From: Sclerurus mexicanus
Taxonomy: Eukaryota > Chordata > Aves > Passeriformes > Furnariidae
Length of the DNA stretch: 64,000 nt
NCBI GenBank assembly: GCA_013396755.1
Contig: VWZF01005254.1
Location: 186,319 to 250,318 of the forward strand
Reading direction: 5' to 3'
Shown here: positions 61,750 through 64,000 of the stretch, in pieces
How positions within the stretch are numbered: the first letter of the stretch is position 1
Layout of the letters: every line of letters starts with the position of its first letter
Position numbers and translations under genes: made by a program
Notes under the pieces: generated by a model
What the model was told of the DNA's origin: nothing
Seen by the model: the letters and a program-made list of their open reading frames with translations, nothing else
Databases searched by the model: none

Positions 61750-62399
61750 AAACAGCTTCTTAAAATGGCTGTTATTAAGCCTAGAATAACAATGAGAGGA
61801 AGCAAGGTGTCAAGACTTTCTACAGTATACACACTTCCTATGAAATATATCCTGGAGCTTACTGTAGGTCAAAACTCTGCCTGCAGTCTCAGAACACAAG
61901 CATTTGAAATGCCTGTACTTTTCTGACTTCCATGGTAGGCCACTGGACTTCATCATCTTGACAATCAGATACACAGAGCTGTAGTCAAAAAACCTGTGCA
62001 GGCAGTTCCTAACCTACAATAATTCATTTCTCAAAATTTGATGCTTCATGCTCCTTCTCTTTCCTCAGTTTAGGTTTTCATTGCCTCCAGTAACTCAATA
62101 CAGATTCTACAACTTTTCCCAAGTCTGAAATTTTGTGTGTTTATACTCTTTCTTGAAACTTAGATTTGTCTGTTTTATACAAACTTTTTATGAAATTATA
62201 AACTATGCATAGATTCTTCTAGTCCTTAATATCCACAGTAATGTCAGTTTCTGCTAGAAGCTACTTATAGATATTTTGATTCCACAAATAAGGAATATCA
62301 TAGCACAAAGAATGAGTGCCTTTGTTGAGAGAGACTAAATTCAGATCTGTCTTGGGCATTGCTCCATTTTTTAACTGTTGTCACATGAAAATGCAATAC

Positions 62400-62762
62400 T
62401 TTTCAGCCTTGAGGAGAGGCAACTGAGGAGTACCTCATCAATGTCTATAAGTATCTGAAAGGAGAGTGTAAGGAAGATGGAGCCAGGCCCTTCTCCATAG
62501 TACCGACCAATAGAACAAATGGGCAGAAACTGATGCACAGGGAGATCCACCTGAATATGAGGAGGAACTTCTTTATTGTGTGAGTGACCGAGCACTGGGA
62601 CAGTCCCTCACTGGAGATGTTCAAGAACCATCTCGGATGACATCCTATGCCATGTGCTCTGGCATGACCCTGCCTGAGTAGGGAGCTTGGACCAGATGGC
62701 CCACTGTGGTCCCTTCCAATCTCCCTGCTCAAGCAAGGAGGTTGACCAATTCTGTGATTGTC
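62400..62762 (+). mobile_element. CR1 LINE 3' end, longest well-preserved copy
   Basis: The copy spans the end of ORF2 and the 3' UTR: 'CAGCCTTGAGGAGAGGCAAC' (62405-62424), 'CTATAAGTATCTGAAAGGA' (62444-62462), 'GGAGCCAGGCCCTTCTCC' (62480-62497), 'GGAGGAACTTCTTTATTGTG', 'GCACTGGGACAGTCCCTCA', 'GGAGATGTTCAAGAACC', 'GGACCAGATGGCCCACTGTG', and the tail 'AATTCTGTGATTGTCT'. The coding part is broken by stops. Minus-strand open frames at 62732-62371 are antisense to it. At more than 360 bp it is the longest younger CR1 in the window. Confidence 0.92.
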
Positions 62763-63939
62763 TTTGCAGCGTGTTTATTCACAAGAGCAGACATTTGCAA
62801 AGGATGTATTAATACTTTACTTGCATGAAGAAACTAGACTTTGTACAGCTCTGTATGCTAATATCCAGATTTTCTTAACTTTGGACAGCAACACATGTAC
62901 CTGTCTCTTGAGCACTGAACTATACTAGCTACTATGCTAGCAACTTGGATGACAATAAAAAAGTATTCCCATTAGATGTTTGTTGTGCATCTGTGAGGAT
63001 GATTGCCTTAGAGACAGCCCGCAGGAAAATCAGAACAGCCTTATTTATTCAAACAAAGAGCAGTTTGCAACAAAGATTCTAATATCGTGCTGGTATTATA
63101 GAGCTTTTATACATAATGAAATGTTTGTTGTTTTTTTTTTTTCCCAATTGCTCTTTTTTCAAACCTCAGCCACATATTCTGGATTTCCTGTTGGCATACA
63201 GGACTTGTCCATCCTACTCACTTTTCTGAAGCATTCTGTTGGTCTTCAAAAGTTTGATCTGGACATTTTGTTGTTTAAAATGCTCCAATCTGTCCACAAC
63301 TTGTTTTTATCTTGAGAGAGGGAAAGATCAGAAGAATATTTTTTCACCTTTCTATAGTGTCTTCTATCCAGTAGCTTTCCATTGCACTAATCTGTTGTTA
63401 CTATATGCTCAATATGGATGGTACATAGAGTAATTTACTTCTAGATAACAAAGGCTGTGCAGCGTCTGATTACCTAAAGCAGAAGAGAAACATTAGTCCT
63501 AACAAGCAGGACAGAGTCAGCGTAAGGGAAGAAATATTATTTAAAAAAATAATTTAAAGTAAATATTTTTAAGGAAACAAATGAGGAAATATTAAGATAA
63601 AAAAAACAATCAAAGATACTGATACATAGATGCAATATGGTCTGTTATTCAAACAGCTATTCTTGAGTATGATAGACAAGTATTAGCAGTCTACAAGGTA
63701 GTCTTGCACAGAAAACGCTTTTAGAGAGGCAAGAAAGCATTTACTTTAGTTTTCAAGAAGGGCAAATAATTCTGTTATTTATACAACACCTGACATTTCT
63801 GCAAGATAAGTTGCTTTTAATACCCAATATGCTTATGATAGGAACTACACCTGGGCACTTATAAATAAATAAACAAAAAACTCAAACCAAACAACCTAGC
63901 TTTAAATGTTTTATTTAATGCATTCTCTATTCCTATATA
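62763..63939. other. Unannotated AT-rich DNA
   Basis: No gene was recognised. The frame at 62980-63315 (+) has 111 codons and no known domain. Confidence 0.5.
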
Positions 63940-64000
63940 AAATATACATAGATGTATATATATATGAATGTATGCGTGTATATGCATATATATGTATGTA
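63940..64000. repeat. (TA/TATG)n microsatellite at the window edge
   Basis: TATATA and GTATGTAT-type units fill the last 60 bases and run off the end of the window. Confidence 0.85.

Larger units (their letters stand above)
58056..62399. other. Unannotated AT-rich DNA
   Basis: Nothing was recognised except the simple repeats listed separately. Open frames are of chance length on both strands. Confidence 0.5.

Noticed and set aside
62371..62732. Minus-strand frames of 74 and 95 codons.
   Set aside because: They are antisense to a CR1 LINE 3' end.
1..64000. CRISPR arrays, bacterial operons, phage or integron structures.
   Set aside because: No spaced direct repeats, ribosome-binding sites or dense coding; repeats and base composition are those of a bird genome.
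1..64000. tRNA, rRNA or snRNA genes.
   Set aside because: No stretch with A/B box pairs or a cloverleaf, and no recognisable rRNA or snRNA core, was seen by eye; a covariance-model search was not possible here.

Overview
The window is vertebrate nuclear DNA and most likely avian. It is AT-rich, has no dense coding, no operons and no CpG island, and it carries repeats typical of birds: several CR1 (chicken repeat 1) LINE remnants and LTRs of the ERVL type found across Neoaves. It may come from a songbird, but I cannot prove that from sequence alone. No intact protein-coding gene could be recognised. Almost every open frame is short and of chance length, so the window is best read as intergenic or long-intron sequence of a gene-poor region.

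Layout. An old CR1-like element with a decayed reverse-transcriptase motif lies at about 180-1000. A nearly complete solo ERVL-type LTR (+) occupies 8524-9117. A CR1 tail is at 10925-11050, just after a perfect 22-bp palindrome and a POU octamer. A very pure GGAAA pentanucleotide array of about 102 units fills 17484-18015. Next, on the minus strand at 18392-20684, is a set of protein-like but broken reading frames, one of them TPR-like; I read this as an unidentified decayed gene or retrocopy. A minus-strand CR1 (22958-23532) and a minus-strand ERVL-type LTR (23855-24475) follow, with a third related LTR at 28610-29005. Another LTR type ends at 35714. At 38028-39052 (minus) is the 5' end of an endogenous retrovirus: LTR, PBS-like site, leader and a gag matrix-like frame open for 160 codons but lacking its start codon. 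Further CR1 3' ends are at 39466-39655, 43705-43806, 57835-58055 and 62400-62762. The remaining sequence shows simple A/T-rich runs and otherwise nothing I can name.

The elements do not form a working system. They are a record of transposon insertion: CR1 copies of several ages, LTRs left by recombination, and one truncated provirus. The items most worth a second look are the coding-like remnant at 18.4-20.7 kb, the provirus fragment, the pentanucleotide array, and two compact inverted repeats with POU-type sites. Element names rest on remembered family features, not on a database search.
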